Shown piece by piece: positions 45,310 to 55,053 of a DNA stretch of 64,000 nt. This DNA comes from Acidihalobacter yilgarnensis (GTDB lineage Bacteria > Pseudomonadota > Gammaproteobacteria > DSM-5130 > Acidihalobacteraceae): the NCBI RefSeq assembly GCF_001753245.1, contig NZ_CP017415.1, positions 2,722,040 through 2,786,039 on the forward strand, written 5' to 3'. Every line of letters begins with the position of its first letter. Position 1 is the stretch's first letter. A program made the position numbers and the translations under genes. The notes under the pieces are model-generated. The model searched no databases. It was not told the DNA's origin and worked only from the letters and a program-made list of their open reading frames with translations.

Positions 45310-46557
45310 TTAGGCATTCGGGAGGTCAGTACGTTCCTCAGGAAGCTGCGCCAGATTGAAGGCATCGTGCAAGGCGCGAACGGCCAGCTCCAAATACTTC
45401 TCCTGAACGACCACCGAAATCTTGATCTCCGAGGTGGAGATCATCAGGATATTGACGCCCTCTTGACCCAGCACGCCGAACATCTTGCTGGCAATGCCAG
45501 CATGCGAACGCATGCCAACGCCGACCAGCGAAATCTTGGCGATCCGGGTATTGCCGACCACCTCGCGTGCATCCATGTCCTTGACGACCTCGTGCAAACG
45601 CTCCATGGCACGATCATAGTCGTTACGGTGGACAGTGAAGGTGAAGTCGGTCAAACCTTCTGCACTGACGTTCTGCACGATCATATCGACTTCGATATTC
45701 AGCTCGGCAATGGCGCCCAGGATGCGATAAGCGATACCAGGCTCGTCAGACACGCCGGTGATCGTGAGCTGGGCTTCGTCGCGGCTGAAGGCAATGCCGG
45801 AGATCAGGGCATCTTCCATGGTGTTGTCCTCGAAGGTAATCAGGGTGCCGGGGCCGTCCTTGAAGCTGGAAAGCACGCGCAGCGGCACGTTGTACTTGCC
45901 GGCGAATTCGACCGAACGGATCTGCAGGACCTTGGAACCCAGGCTCGCCATTTCCAGCATCTCCTCGAAGGTGATGCGGTCGAGGCGGCGTGCGTCGTTG
46001 ACCACCCGCGGATCGGTCGTGTAGACGCCGTCGACGTCGGTGTAGATCTGGCACTCCTCGGCCTTGAGAGCGGCAGCGAGGGCGACAGCGGTGGTATCCG
46101 AGCCGCCACGGCCAAGGGTGGTGATGTGCCCCTCGGCGTCGACCCCCTGGAAGCCGGCAACGACCACCACGCGACCGGCCTCCAGATCGGCGCGCACGCG
46201 CGTCTGATCAATATCGAGAATGCGAGCCTTGTTGTAGGCGCTGTCGGTGAGGATTCGCACCTGCGCCCCGGTATACGAACGCGTGGGGCAACCGCGCTGG
46301 GTCAACGCCATGCTCAAGAGCGCAATGGTCACCTGTTCGCCAGTCGCGAGCAGGACATCAAGCTCGCGGCCACGTGCCTTGGGGTCGATCGCATGGGCGA
46401 GATCGATCAGCCGATTGGTCTCGCCCGACATCGCGGAGACGACGACGACGACCTGATGGCCATCCGCGACGAAGCGCTTGATCTTGTCGGCCACGGCCTC
46501 GATGCGCTCCGGCGTTCCCACCGAGGTGCCACCATATTTCTGAACAATAAGTGCCAT
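45310..46557 (-). CDS. lysC: aspartate kinase
   Basis: A 415-residue kinase of the lysine/threonine/methionine and diaminopimelate pathways. The kinase part has VQKYGGTSVGTPERI, VVSAMSGETN, and FQGVDAEGHITTLGRGGSDTTAVALA. Two ACT domains (about 265-410) sense end products, with ITGVSDEPGIAYRIL and SLVGVGMRSHAGIASKMFG. A short internal start for a beta-type regulatory subunit is possible, but not evident. It sits between csrA and alaS; 189 bases separate it from csrA. Confidence 0.95.
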   Translation of the reverse strand: MALIVQKYGGTSVGTPERIEAVADKIKRFVADGHQVVVVVSAMSGETNRLIDLAHAIDPKARGRELDVLLATGEQVTIALLSMALTQRGCPTRSYTGAQVRILTDSAYNKARILDIDQTRVRADLEAGRVVVVAGFQGVDAEGHITTLGRGGSDTTAVALAAALKAEECQIYTDVDGVYTTDPRVVNDARRLDRITFEEMLEMASLGSKVLQIRSVEFAGKYNVPLRVLSSFKDGPGTLITFEDNTMEDALISGIAFSRDEAQLTITGVSDEPGIAYRILGAIAELNIEVDMIVQNVSAEGLTDFTFTVHRNDYDRAMERLHEVVKDMDAREVVGNTRIAKISLVGVGMRSHAGIASKMFGVLGQEGVNILMISTSEIKISVVVQEKYLELAVRALHDAFNLAQLPEERTDLPNA

Positions 46558-46603
46558 AAAGATTCCGAACCGGCGCCGTTTGGTCGGCGCATTTCAGGGA
46601 TTG

Positions 46604-49240
46604 TCAGGAAGTGACGGGCTTAAGCTGCGATTCGACCCAGGCAGGTACCGACGCGAGAGCCTGATCGAGCTGCGACGGGTCGTTGCCGCCCGCCTGTGCC
46701 ATATCTGGGCGGCCACCGCCCTTGCCGCCGACTTGCCCGGCAACGCTGTTGACCAGATCGCCTGCGCGGATACGAGCGGTTTCGCCCTGGGTCACACCGG
46801 CTACCAAGGTGATTTTATCTCCCTCGCCGACGGCGGCGAGCACGATCGCGGCGTGACCTAGTTGATCCTTGAGGCGGTCCAACGTCTCGCGCAGCTCCTT
46901 GGTGTCCATGCCATCGAGACGCGCCGCCAACACTGAGATGCCGTCAATGTTCCGTGCCTGGCCGGCAAGATCCGCGCCCGCTTGCGAGGCGAGGCTGCGC
47001 CTAGCCTCGTCGAGGGACTTCTCCAATGTACGTTGACGCTCGATGAGCTGACGCAGTTTATCGTCGACGCCCTCGCGCCCGGTCTTGAGCAGGGTTGCGA
47101 TCTGATCCAGGCGTGCATCAAGGGCGTCAAGATGGCGCAACGCAACCTCGCCGGTGATGGCCTCGATACGCCGGATGCCTGCGGCCACACCGCTCTCGGA
47201 GACAATTTTGAACACGCCGATGTCACCGACCCGGCGCACGTGGGTGCCACCACAGAGCTCCGTCGAAAAACCAATGCGCAGGACACGTACGCGATCGCCG
47301 TATTTTTCACCGAATAGGGCCTTGGCCCCCGTCTTACGTGCCTCATCCAAGGCCATGACCTCGGCGCTGGCGTCGCGATTCTCGCGAATCTGGGCGTTGA
47401 CCAGGCGCTCCACTTCGCGCAGTTCCTCTGCGCTGACGGGTGCGAAGTGGGCAAAATCGAAGCGTAGTCGCTCTGGCGTGACCAGCGAGCCTTTCTGCTC
47501 GACATGGTCGCCGAGGATGCGACGAAGGGCCTCGTGCATCAGATGGGTCGCCGAGTGATTAAGTATGATTGCCTGCCGACGCGCGGCATCGACACGGGCT
47601 TCAAGCTGATCGCCAACGCGCAGCTCGCCGTTGCACAGGCGGCCCACATGCAGATGCGCGGCACCGAGCTTACGCGTGTCGTCGACCTCGAAGACGACAC
47701 CGGCCGCCCGCAGCGCGCCGCTGTCGCCCACCTGGCCACCCGATTCGGCGTAGAAAGGGGAGTTATCAAGCACAACACCACCAGCTTCGCCAGCGGCCAG
47801 ACGCTCGACCGGCTCGCCCTCGCGCAGTAGCGCGACCACCCGCCCCTGATCCTCGACACGCTCGTAGCCACTAAATTCCGTTTTGGCATCGATCTTCGCG
47901 GTTTTGCTGTAATCGACATCAAAGCGGCTGGCATCGCGCGATTGCGCGCGCTGTGCGGCCATCGCCTTCTCGAAGCCCGCCATATCAAGCGAGAAACTCT
48001 GCTCGCGAGCAATATCGGCGGTCAAGTCGACGGGAAATCCGTAAGTGTCGTAGAGGCGGAAGATCAACTCGCCGGAGAGTGTGCCACCGTCGAGATCGAC
48101 GACCGCGTCCTCCAGAAGCCTCAGGCCCTTCTCCAGGGTCTCGGCGAAGCGTTCTTCCTCCTGCGCGAGGACCTGCTCGATGCGGTTCTGCGCCGCGGCG
48201 AGTTCCGGATAGGCTTCGCCCATCTCGTCGACCAGCGGCGCGACCAGACGATGGAAAAAGGGATCGCGCAATCCTAGACGGTGGCCATGACGCGCCGCCC
48301 GACGAATGATCCGGCGCAGCACGTAGCCACGCCCCTCGTTGGCGGGCAGCACACCATCGGCGATCAGGAAGCTGCACGAGCGTATATGATCGGCGATCAC
48401 GCGTAGCGAGGGATTATCCAACGCCTCCAGACCAGCGAGGTCGGCGACCGCCTGCATCAGATGACGGAACAGGTCGATCTCGTAGTTGCTATGCACCCCC
48501 TGAATAACCGCCGCCAGCCGCTCAAGGCCCATGCCGGTGTCGACCGAGGGCTTGGGCAGCGGTGTCATCACGCCTTCGCGATCGCGGTCGTACTGCATGA
48601 ACACGAGATTCCATATCTCGATATAGCGGTCGCCGTCCTCCTCAGGGGAACCCGGGGGACCGCCGGCCACTTCTGGGCCGTGATCGTAGAAAATTTCGGT
48701 ACACGGGCCGCAGGGACCGGTATCGCCCATGGTCCAGAAGTTGTCGCTCTCGTAGGGACGGCCACCGGGCTTGTCGCCGATGCGCGTGAAGCGTTTCGGA
48801 TCGACGCCAATTTCCTTGAGCCAGATATCGGCCGCCTCGCCGTCACTCTCGTAGACGGTGACCCAAAGTTTTTCGGGCGGCAGGCCAAGATCGACGGTCA
48901 GGAATTCCCAGGCGTAGCGGATGGCCTCGCGCTTAAAATAATCGCCAAAGCTGAAGTTGCCGAGCATCTCGAAGAAGGTGTGATGGCGCGCGGTATAGCC
49001 CACGTTCTCAAGATCGTTGTGCTTGCCGCCGGCACGCACGCAGCGCTGCGCGGTGGTCGCCCGCCTGTAGGGCCGATCGTCCTGGCCCAGGAACACGTCC
49101 TTGAACTGCACCATGCCCGCATTGGTGAACAGTAACGTCGGATCATTACCGGGTACCAGCGAACTGGAAGGCACGGCCTGGTGTTTCCGCTGGATGAAGA
49201 AGTCCAGAAATCGCCTGCGCAGCTCAGCACTCGTAATCAT
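46604..49240 (-). CDS. alaS: alanyl-tRNA synthetase
   Basis: An 878-residue class II synthetase. Catalytic domain with [33 protein letters not shown] (truncated here to its landmarks FLDFF and [11 protein letters not shown]) and [17 protein letters not shown]. The editing domain holds the zinc motifs [12 protein letters not shown] (HxxxH) and [11 protein letters not shown] (CxxxH). A C-terminal DHHA1 domain ends in [13 protein letters not shown] chose the ATG at 49240 ([10 protein letters not shown]); the longer frame contains recX sequence. It lies 20 bases after recX. Confidence 0.96.
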   Translation of the reverse strand: MITSAELRRRFLDFFIQRKHQAVPSSSLVPGNDPTLLFTNAGMVQFKDVFLGQDDRPYRRATTAQRCVRAGGKHNDLENVGYTARHHTFFEMLGNFSFGDYFKREAIRYAWEFLTVDLGLPPEKLWVTVYESDGEAADIWLKEIGVDPKRFTRIGDKPGGRPYESDNFWTMGDTGPCGPCTEIFYDHGPEVAGGPPGSPEEDGDRYIEIWNLVFMQYDRDREGVMTPLPKPSVDTGMGLERLAAVIQGVHSNYEIDLFRHLMQAVADLAGLEALDNPSLRVIADHIRSCSFLIADGVLPANEGRGYVLRRIIRRAARHGHRLGLRDPFFHRLVAPLVDEMGEAYPELAAAQNRIEQVLAQEEERFAETLEKGLRLLEDAVVDLDGGTLSGELIFRLYDTYGFPVDLTADIAREQSFSLDMAGFEKAMAAQRAQSRDASRFDVDYSKTAKIDAKTEFSGYERVEDQGRVVALLREGEPVERLAAGEAGGVVLDNSPFYAESGGQVGDSGALRAAGVVFEVDDTRKLGAAHLHVGRLCNGELRVGDQLEARVDAARRQAIILNHSATHLMHEALRRILGDHVEQKGSLVTPERLRFDFAHFAPVSAEELREVERLVNAQIRENRDASAEVMALDEARKTGAKALFGEKYGDRVRVLRIGFSTELCGGTHVRRVGDIGVFKIVSESGVAAGIRRIEAITGEVALRHLDALDARLDQIATLLKTGREGVDDKLRQLIERQRTLEKSLDEARRSLASQAGADLAGQARNIDGISVLAARLDGMDTKELRETLDRLKDQLGHAAIVLAAVGEGDKITLVAGVTQGETARIRAGDLVNSVAGQVGGKGGGRPDMAQAGGNDPSQLDQALASVPAWVESQLKPVTS

Positions 49241-49260
49241 GTCGGTCCATTTATGGTTTG

Positions 49261-49740
49261 TTAGACGGCATCCCCGTCGCCCTCGTCGTCGAGGACGGTC
49301 GCCAGGGTGTCCGCATCGAATCCGCGTTGTTGCATGTGTCGCCAACGTCGCGCGCGTTCGCGATAATCCGTCGGCGGGCCACTGAAGTGCCGCTGGTAAT
49401 AACGCCCGGCCAATTCGCGCCATGGCTCCCCGCAGCCATCCAGCACCTCACGTACCACGGGCTCCAATGCCCCGCGCTGGCGCAGCTCTGCCAGAATCCT
49501 CAAGGGACCGTAGCCGCGCTCGGCACGGCTGCGCACATAGGACGCGACATAACGCGCCTCGCTGAGCAAGCCCTGCTCCGCCAAGACATCCAGCACGGGC
49601 GCGACCTCGCTGGCGCCGTAGCCGCGCTGCGCCAGCTTCCTCATCAGTTCCGCCCGGCCATGCTCGCGCCGGGCCAATAACCCGAGCGCAAGCTCCCGCA
49701 CGGACGCTTTAGGCGTCGGCTTCCTGCTCGGCTGGCGCAT
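49261..49740 (-). CDS. recX: RecX regulatory protein
   Basis: A 159-residue RecA modulator with three tandem three-helix repeats: [46 protein letters not shown] and [17 protein letters not shown]. RecX limits RecA filaments. The ATG at 49740 overlaps the recA end by about 30 bases and leaves a complete N-terminus, so the genes are translationally coupled. The longer reading from 49857 enters recA sequence. Confidence 0.9.
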   Translation of the reverse strand: MRQPSRKPTPKASVRELALGLLARREHGRAELMRKLAQRGYGASEVAPVLDVLAEQGLLSEARYVASYVRSRAERGYGPLRILAELRQRGALEPVVREVLDGCGEPWRELAGRYYQRHFSGPPTDYRERARRWRHMQQRGFDADTLATVLDDEGDGDAV

Positions 49741-50749
49741 TCGCGGCCTCGCCGCCCCGCTTGGGCAACAGACGATCACGTAGCGCGCGATCGATTTCAT
49801 CAGCCATCGCAGGGTGCTCCTTGAGGAAGGTACGCACGTTGTCCTTGCCCTGACCAATCCGTTCGCCGTTGTAGCTATACCAGGCGCCAGATTTATCGAC
49901 CAATCCCTGCTGCACGCCCATCTCGATCAGCTCGCCCTCGCGCGACACGCCCTCGCCGTAGAGAATCTCGAATTCGGCCTGACGAAAAGGCGGCGCGATC
50001 TTGTTCTTGACCACCTTCACGCGCGTCTCGTTGCCCACTACCTCATCACCCCGCTTGATCGAGCCGATGCGACGGATGTCCAGACGCACCGAGGCATAAA
50101 ATTTCAGTGCATTACCGCCGGTCGTGGTCTCCGGGCTACCGAACATGACCCCGATCTTCATGCGGATCTGGTTGATGAAAATCACCAGGGTATTGGAGCG
50201 TTTGATATTGGCGGTGAGCTTGCGCAATGCCTGCGACATCAATCGGGCCTGTAGGCCAACGTGCGAATCGCCCATCTCACCTTCGATTTCAGCCTTCGGG
50301 GTCAAGGCGGCAACCGAGTCGACCACCACAAGATCAACCGCACCAGAGCGCACCAGCATATCGGCGATCTCAAGCGCCTGCTCGCCGGTATCGGGCTGCG
50401 ACACCAGCAGATCGTCGACCTTGACACCCAGCTTCTCGGCATAGCTGGGATCAAGCGCATGCTCGGCGTCGATGAAGGCGCAGGTGCCCCCCACGCGCTG
50501 GCATTCGGCGATGGTCTCCAAGGTCAGCGTGGTCTTACCCGAGGATTCCGGCCCGTAGATCTCGACCACACGGCCGCGCGGCAAGCCACCCACACCCAAT
50601 GCGACGTCCAGGGCGAGCGAACCGGTCGATATCACCGCGATATCACGCGACGCGGGACTGTCACCCATGCGCATGACCGAGCCCTTGCCGAACTGCTTTT
50701 CGATCTGACCAAGTGCCGCCGCGAGGGCCTTTTTACGATTTTCGTCCAC
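49709..50749 (-). CDS. recA: recombinase RecA
   Basis: A 346-residue strand-exchange protein. Walker [10 protein letters not shown] at about residues 63-71, Walker [10 protein letters not shown], loop L1 GEMGDSHVG and loop L2 [22 protein letters not shown]-terminal acidic tail EQEADA. I chose the GTG at 50749 because GGAGAGG lies 7 bases upstream; an in-frame ATG at 50782 would extend it by 11 atypical residues. Recx follows and overlaps it. No clear LexA box was found upstream. Confidence 0.95.
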   Translation of the reverse strand: MDENRKKALAAALGQIEKQFGKGSVMRMGDSPASRDIAVISTGSLALDVALGVGGLPRGRVVEIYGPESSGKTTLTLETIAECQRVGGTCAFIDAEHALDPSYAEKLGVKVDDLLVSQPDTGEQALEIADMLVRSGAVDLVVVDSVAALTPKAEIEGEMGDSHVGLQARLMSQALRKLTANIKRSNTLVIFINQIRMKIGVMFGSPETTTGGNALKFYASVRLDIRRIGSIKRGDEVVGNETRVKVVKNKIAPPFRQAEFEILYGEGVSREGELIEMGVQQGLVDKSGAWYSYNGERIGQGKDNVRTFLKEHPAMADEIDRALRDRLLPKRGGEAANAPAEQEADA

Positions 50750-50799
50750 CTTGAAGCCTCTCCCCGCCGGCCGGACCGGCAACTGTCCGAAAGGGCGCG

Positions 50800-50827
50800 A
50801 TTATCCCACAGATAACCCCGCCGACAA
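50800..50827 (-). promoter_or_regulatory. candidate recA promoter
   Basis: TTGTCG and GATAAT are spaced by 16 bases on the minus strand, and the -10 is preceded by TGG (extended -10). It lies 51 bases upstream of the GTG start, inside the end of thpR. No CTGT-N8-ACAG palindrome is seen near it. Confidence 0.5.
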
Positions 50828-51364
50828 AGGCGCGTCTACATCCGATGGGTAACGGGCCAGCACCTCGTAGCACACACCTTCGGCTGTTTGTCGGGAAGCC
50901 ATCAGGACAAAATCGGACGCCACCCATTCGATTGGCATCATATGCACGCCCTCAGGCTCAGCACGCGCGCCACGCGATAACGTCACATGCGCCCGGAAGG
51001 GGCGACGCTCAGGCTCGAACCCACAGGGCGAAAGCGCGGAGGCAAGGCGCGAAACCAGCGCCCGTAAATCCGCCAGAGAGCGATTCGGGCCAAGCCACCA
51101 AACGCGACCGCGCCGAAAGCCACCCAGTCGACTCAAGCGAATGTTCAAGGGCGACATCGGCACCGTCGCCGCCCGCGCATGCAGGCAGGCGAGCCGTGCG
51201 GCATCGCTATCACCGACGAAAGCCAACGTCAGATGCAAATTGGTCGGCATCACCGGACACCCTGCCTCGGGTGGGAGCGCGCTCGCCACAGCGCCCAACG
51301 CCGCCCGCGCGGCGCCGTCTGGCAACAACGCGAAAAATGCGCGCGCCGAATCAGTTTTCGACAC
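50801..51364 (-). CDS. thpR: RNA 2',3'-cyclic phosphodiesterase (LigT/ThpR)
   Basis: A 187-residue 2H phosphoesterase. The two HxT motifs are NLHLTLAFVG at about residues 40-49 and AHVTLSRG at about 123-130. The family hydrolyses 2',3'-cyclic phosphate at RNA ends and can ligate tRNA halves in vitro. I chose the GTG at 51364 (VSKTDSARAFFALL); upstream sequence belongs to the overlapping cinA-type gene. The overlap of 14 bases indicates a pncC-thpR-recA run as in other gammaproteobacteria. Confidence 0.83.
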   Translation of the reverse strand: MSKTDSARAFFALLPDGAARAALGAVASALPPEAGCPVMPTNLHLTLAFVGDSDAARLACLHARAATVPMSPLNIRLSRLGGFRRGRVWWLGPNRSLADLRALVSRLASALSPCGFEPERRPFRAHVTLSRGARAEPEGVHMMPIEWVASDFVLMASRQTAEGVCYEVLARYPSDVDAPLSAGLSVG

Positions 51365-51839
51365 GAGTGAGTAATCCGCGCAGGGCGCAGTCGACGGCCG
51401 CACGTCTGATTGCGTCACGATCTCCGCGAAAAAAACCGGATTCAGCCTCGATTGTGCCGTCAACCAGCGCATACCCGAACCAAACTGTGCCGACCGGTTT
51501 CTCCGGACTCCCGCCACCTGGGCCAGCAATACCACTGACCGCGACAGCGATATCACCGCCGCCGCGCACCAACGCACCGACCGCCATCTCACGCACGCAG
51601 CTGGCGCTCACCGCGCCAGCGGTCTCGAATACCCTTTCAGATACGCCCAATAATTTGTGTTTGGCATCGTTACTGTAGGTGACATACCCGATCTCGAACC
51701 AAGCCGAGCTACCGGCAATGTCGGTGATCCGCTTGGCGATCCACCCCCCGGTGCAAGACTCCGCCGTGACCAGCTTCATTCCCCGAGTCGCCAGCACGCG
51801 CCCCAGGCGCTCGGCCAGCGCCATCCCATCGCCACTCAT
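51351..51839 (-). CDS. pncC: nicotinamide-nucleotide amidohydrolase (CinA C-terminal type)
   Basis: A 162-residue protein equal to the C-terminal domain of CinA. Motifs: KLVTAESCTGGWIAKRITDIAGSSAWF at the N-terminus, GYVTYSNDAKHKLLGV, and VSGIAGPGGGSPEKPVGTVWFG. It converts nicotinamide mononucleotide to nicotinate mononucleotide in NAD recycling. I chose the ATG at 51839 with GGGAGG 5 bases upstream. It heads the pncC-thpR-recA-recX-alaS group. Confidence 0.92.
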   Translation of the reverse strand: MSGDGMALAERLGRVLATRGMKLVTAESCTGGWIAKRITDIAGSSAWFEIGYVTYSNDAKHKLLGVSERVFETAGAVSASCVREMAVGALVRGGGDIAVAVSGIAGPGGGSPEKPVGTVWFGYALVDGTIEAESGFFRGDRDAIRRAAVDCALRGLLTRVEN

Positions 51840-51939
51840 CACCACCTCCCATGAACCCGCGACCGCCGGCACGGTCAGACTATTAGGAATACACTGTAAC
51901 CCTTCAATCACTTATGACCCCAGCATTGCGGAGTTTGCG

Positions 51940-52770
51940 ATGCCAAGTCAGATCGAAATCCAAACAAGCGCAACCAGCCGCTGGCGCCTCGAAGATATTG
52001 CCTTCGACGCCATCGACCCCACGCACATTGCCGACCAGGAATTCTATTTCAACCTACTGGTGTCGGCTTCCTTCGTGGAAATCACCACGGAGCTTTACAC
52101 CCGCAATCTGATCGAATATTTCGACGGCGACGAATCGCTACAGCGCTGGCTTCAGGACGAGTGGCTGCCGGAGGAGATGCAGCACGGACGGGCCTTGCGC
52201 CGCTACATCGCCGCGGTTTGGCCAACGTTTGACTGGCACGACGCCTATCGGAATTTCTATGCCGATTATGAACGCTTCTGCAAAACCGAGCTGCTCGGGC
52301 CAACCCGAGGATTGGAGATGGCGGCCCGATGCCTCGTCGAAACAGGCACCTCCTCGCTATACACGATGTTGTATCGCGCCAGCCCGGAACCCGTGCTTCG
52401 CGACCTGGCATGCCGCATCCGCACCGACGAAACCTATCATTACCAGCACTTCCACGAAGCCTTCCTACGCTACCGCGCCGTCGAGCACACACCTCGCCGC
52501 GCCGTCTTCATGGCGCTTCTGGGGCGAATCAGGGAAATCGACAGCGAAGATGCCTATTTCGCCTTCAAGCACGCCTACCACGCACGCCATGGACGCTTCG
52601 ACGAAGGCGCCTACCGACAATTCAATCTTCAGGCACGACGGCTCGCGCGCACGCACTACCCCTACCGTATGGCGGTCCACATGGGACTCAAGCCCCTGGC
52701 TCTATCGGACACTGCCCGGCGCCTGACCGAGCCGCTCGTCCGCTTGGCTGCAAGACATCTACTGAGTTGA
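51940..52770 (+). CDS. ferritin-like di-iron protein of unknown substrate
   Basis: A 276-residue all-helical protein. Candidate iron ligands are in EEMQHGRALRRY (EExxH, about residues 78-82), CLVETGTSS, and DETYHYQHFHEAF (about 170-182, ExxH). The arrangement is that of ferritin-like oxidases or hydroxylases, such as acyl-ACP desaturase relatives. The lead helix is preceded by a normal start with GGAG six bases upstream of the ATG. No known substrate. It lies between pncC (divergent) and the toxin-antitoxin pair. It could protect against oxidative stress, but there is no direct evidence. Confidence 0.72.
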   Translation: MPSQIEIQTSATSRWRLEDIAFDAIDPTHIADQEFYFNLLVSASFVEITTELYTRNLIEYFDGDESLQRWLQDEWLPEEMQHGRALRRYIAAVWPTFDWHDAYRNFYADYERFCKTELLGPTRGLEMAARCLVETGTSSLYTMLYRASPEPVLRDLACRIRTDETYHYQHFHEAFLRYRAVEHTPRRAVFMALLGRIREIDSEDAYFAFKHAYHARHGRFDEGAYRQFNLQARRLARTHYPYRMAVHMGLKPLALSDTARRLTEPLVRLAARHLLS

Positions 52771-52881
52771 AGCCCCCATACGGACTGAATGCTCGCCGAG
52801 GAAATCCCGGCACATTCGCTTGGTGCATTTGCTACAATTAGTCAAAATATCGCGCAAATGCTCCATGCACACGGAGTCCCC

Positions 52882-53250
52882 ATGAACCAGCAACAACGCC
52901 ATGCCGAGGAAAAATCTGTGCTTGCCAAGGCGCTCTTCAATGCGGCCGGCAGCTTGGGGATCAAAATCGGCGAACTGGCCTTTATCCTCGGATGCGACCG
53001 CTCCACGCTACAGCGCCACCGGCGCAACGGTAGCCTAGACCCGGCCAGCAAGAGCGGGGAATTATCTCTGCTGCTGATTCGCGTTTACCGCGATCTGTAC
53101 GCGCTCATGGGCGGCAATAGAGTCCACATGCAACATTGGCTGAACACCGAAAACCGACACCTGCATGCCATGCCCCGACAGATGTTGACGCGGGTCGAGG
53201 GCTTGACCGCCGTGCTGGCCTATCTGGATGCAATGCGAGGCAAGACCTGA
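52882..53250 (+). CDS. MbcA/ParS/Xre-type antitoxin (DUF2384)
   Basis: A 122-residue antitoxin. An N-terminal HTH-like region (IGELAFILGCDRSTLQRHRRNG, about 35-57) is followed by the DUF2384 toxin-binding part (LSLLLIRVYRDLYALMGGN, MQHWLNTENRHLHAMPRQMLTRVEGLTAVLAYLDAMRG). I chose the ATG at 52882 with GGAG six bases before. A TACAAT element at 52833-52838 is a possible -10. The toxin follows with 2 bases between stop and start. It probably autoregulates. Confidence 0.87.
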   Translation: MNQQQRHAEEKSVLAKALFNAAGSLGIKIGELAFILGCDRSTLQRHRRNGSLDPASKSGELSLLLIRVYRDLYALMGGNRVHMQHWLNTENRHLHAMPRQMLTRVEGLTAVLAYLDAMRGKT

Positions 53251-53252
53251 AC

Positions 53253-53999
53253 GTGGATATCTGGGAGGCCTGTCACGGCGCACACCATATCGGGGCACTG
53301 CAAATCTCCGTCTACCGTGTCGTCGAATCCCAGGCGCGCGCCGCCACCCTGGATCTCGTCGACACCCTGGCCGAGCAGGCCCTGCTCGAAGAACTGATCG
53401 AGCAAACCAAGCCGGCACTGCCGCCCACCGTCATGCGCCTACCCTATCTATTGCAAAGCCCCTTCCGCTACCCACCGTTACGCCACGGCTCGCGCTTCGG
53501 CGGCCGCGAGGTTGGCGGCATGTTCTACGCCAGCCTGAACATAAACACCGCGCTAGCCGAAACGGCGTATTATCGATTCGTGTTCCTCACCGGCATGAGC
53601 TCGCCACCCGCGGGTGGGGTCAACACGGATCTGAGCAGCTTCCGAGTAGGCATACGCGCAACGCACGCCGTCTGTCTGGACATTCCACCCTTCGATGTCT
53701 ATGTGGACGCCATCTCATCCAGATCGACCTACACCACCGCCCAGCATCTTGGAGACGCCATGCGCCGCGAAGGCGTTGAAGTGGCCCGCTATATTTCTGC
53801 GCGCGATCCCAAACATGGGCGCAATCTCGTGGTCTTCAGTCCCGGTGTATTCAGCGGCGCCCCACGCGACCTGCGCAGTTGGCGTTGCACCACGACCGTC
53901 GATCGCGTCGTGTTCGTCGCAGCACACCACGATGAGGGTCTTCAGTTCGAGCGCGAGATCTTCGAAGTGGACGGACATCTCCCCGCACCTGCTCCCTGA
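53253..53999 (+). CDS. RES-domain toxin (ParT/MbcT-like NAD+-targeting family)
   Basis: A 248-residue RES-domain protein. Core motifs VYRVVE, FRYPP then GSRFGG, MFYASLN and TALAETAYYRF provide the Arg, Tyr and Glu of the family active site. Known RES toxins degrade NAD+ (phosphorolysis in MbcT) or modify a PRPP synthetase (ParT). I chose the GTG start at 53253, right after the antitoxin stop. The N-terminal 20 residues and the C-terminal HVFVAAHHDEGL part are as in others. It is paired with the preceding antitoxin. Confidence 0.87.
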   Translation: MDIWEACHGAHHIGALQISVYRVVESQARAATLDLVDTLAEQALLEELIEQTKPALPPTVMRLPYLLQSPFRYPPLRHGSRFGGREVGGMFYASLNINTALAETAYYRFVFLTGMSSPPAGGVNTDLSSFRVGIRATHAVCLDIPPFDVYVDAISSRSTYTTAQHLGDAMRREGVEVARYISARDPKHGRNLVVFSPGVFSGAPRDLRSWRCTTTVDRVVFVAAHHDEGLQFEREIFEVDGHLPAPAP

Positions 54000-54357
54000 A
54001 GCCTATTCGAACGACTACCATGGCGCGCACGCAGGCGCGGCCACAGCTCGCCGCCCGACATCACGTCACACCATATTGTCGCACCTGCAAGCGAATCCGC
54101 GTGCATGGCGGCACGATCAAACAGAACGGGGCAGTCATTGAACAAGGCCAGCAAGCAAACCGCCAACACCAACAGACCCGAACACACGCCGATGATGCAG
54201 CAGTACCTGTTTAATGCACTGCAGGCATTTGATTAGGCTTACTTTTTATATACTTGCTGTCTAATAATAACTGGCTGATCTGCCAGCGCGAACCCCGCAT
54301 TAATGCTGAGCCTTACCGAGAGTATTAGACAGGCTAGAGGCCTGCTTAGGGGGCTGG
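54000..54357. other. non-coding or decayed stretch with an inverted repeat
   Basis: 358 bases without a convincing gene. Two 60-80-residue readings (+ from 54020 and - from 54187) have no support. From about 54240 the DNA turns AT-rich and holds a 10-bp inverted repeat, CTGTCTAATA at 54257-54266 and TATTAGACAG at 54323-54332. The repeat could be the end of a lost mobile element or a recombination site. Confidence 0.4.
54257..54332. repeat. 10-bp inverted repeat in AT-rich DNA
   Basis: CTGTCTAATA and TATTAGACAG, separated by 56 bases, lie next to the broken end of the permease gene. No transposase is adjacent, so its nature is open. Confidence 0.4.
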
Positions 54358-55053
54358 TTAGGAATGGGATACGGCGTGGAGAAATCGCAGCCACACTTGT
54401 AAAAGCAGGCCTACCAACGAGAGTACCCCCTGCGAGCCATAGGGCGCGAAACCCTGCACCGAGCCGTTACCGGCATGGAAGGAAAACAACAGCAATGCGA
54501 GGATCGTGATCGCCGGCACCGCCAGCTTCCACCACATCAGCGTGGTATTGATGCGCAGCAGCCAGCGGATGCCGAAGCTATTGAGCAACACGAAACCGCC
54601 CAGCATCGCCGCCGCCACGAAGAAGCCCATGGTCGTGAGCACACCGGTGTGCGGCGCCACCAGACCGTGCAGATAGTTATTGGCGTAACTGAGCACCGCC
54701 ATCACCTCGACCGGCGGTACCGAGACATAGCCCAGAAACACCACCCAACTCATGACCATGGCCATGAGATTGCCGTGGCTGAGCTTGGGAAAGGCCACCA
54801 CCGCGCCGGCGCGCGGAAAAGCGGTCGCCGACTCGGCGTAGACAAAGGCCAGCAGCAGGATCGCGAACCCACCGATCACCCAGGACAGCAGGCTTGCAGG
54901 ACCGGCAACCTTGGCCGCGTTGAGCGGGCCGAACAACCAGCCAGAACCGATCATGCCGCCCAGACTGGCGAACAACAGACTCAGCATGCCTGCCTCACGG
55001 CGTAGCTTGCCGGCACTGGCGCTCACGCGTATTGCATCGTGTGTCACGACCAT
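54358..55053 (-). pseudogene. APC-superfamily amino-acid permease, 3' truncated
   Basis: 231 codons with the N-terminal half of an APC permease: LFASLGGMIGSGWLFGPLNAAKVAGPASLLSWVIGG (consensus GxxIGSGWLF), ESATAFPRAGAVV, and five or six membrane helices. Normal length is about 450-550. The family match ends around FAPYGSQGV (about 54430), then about 22 unrelated residues lead to a stop. The start at 55053 is well supported by GGAGG. The lost 3' end borders the AT-rich 54.24-54.43 kb stretch, so a deletion or insertion event is likely. Probably non-functional. Confidence 0.78.

Noticed and set aside
45262-46614. 450-codon + strand reading opposite lysC
   Set aside because: Antisense shadow of a canonical aspartate kinase; no family resemblance in its own product.
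46604-49423. Longer alaS start at 49423
   Set aside because: The additional 61 codons come from recX DNA read in another frame; [10 protein letters not shown] is the family start.
53942-54187. 81-codon minus-strand reading with a hydrophobic N-terminus
   Set aside because: It overlaps the RES toxin end and lacks a convincing start; the hydrophobic stretch alone is weak evidence.
54020-54214. 64-codon + strand reading after the RES toxin
   Set aside because: Low-complexity His/Gln/Arg composition, no ribosome site, and no family resemblance.
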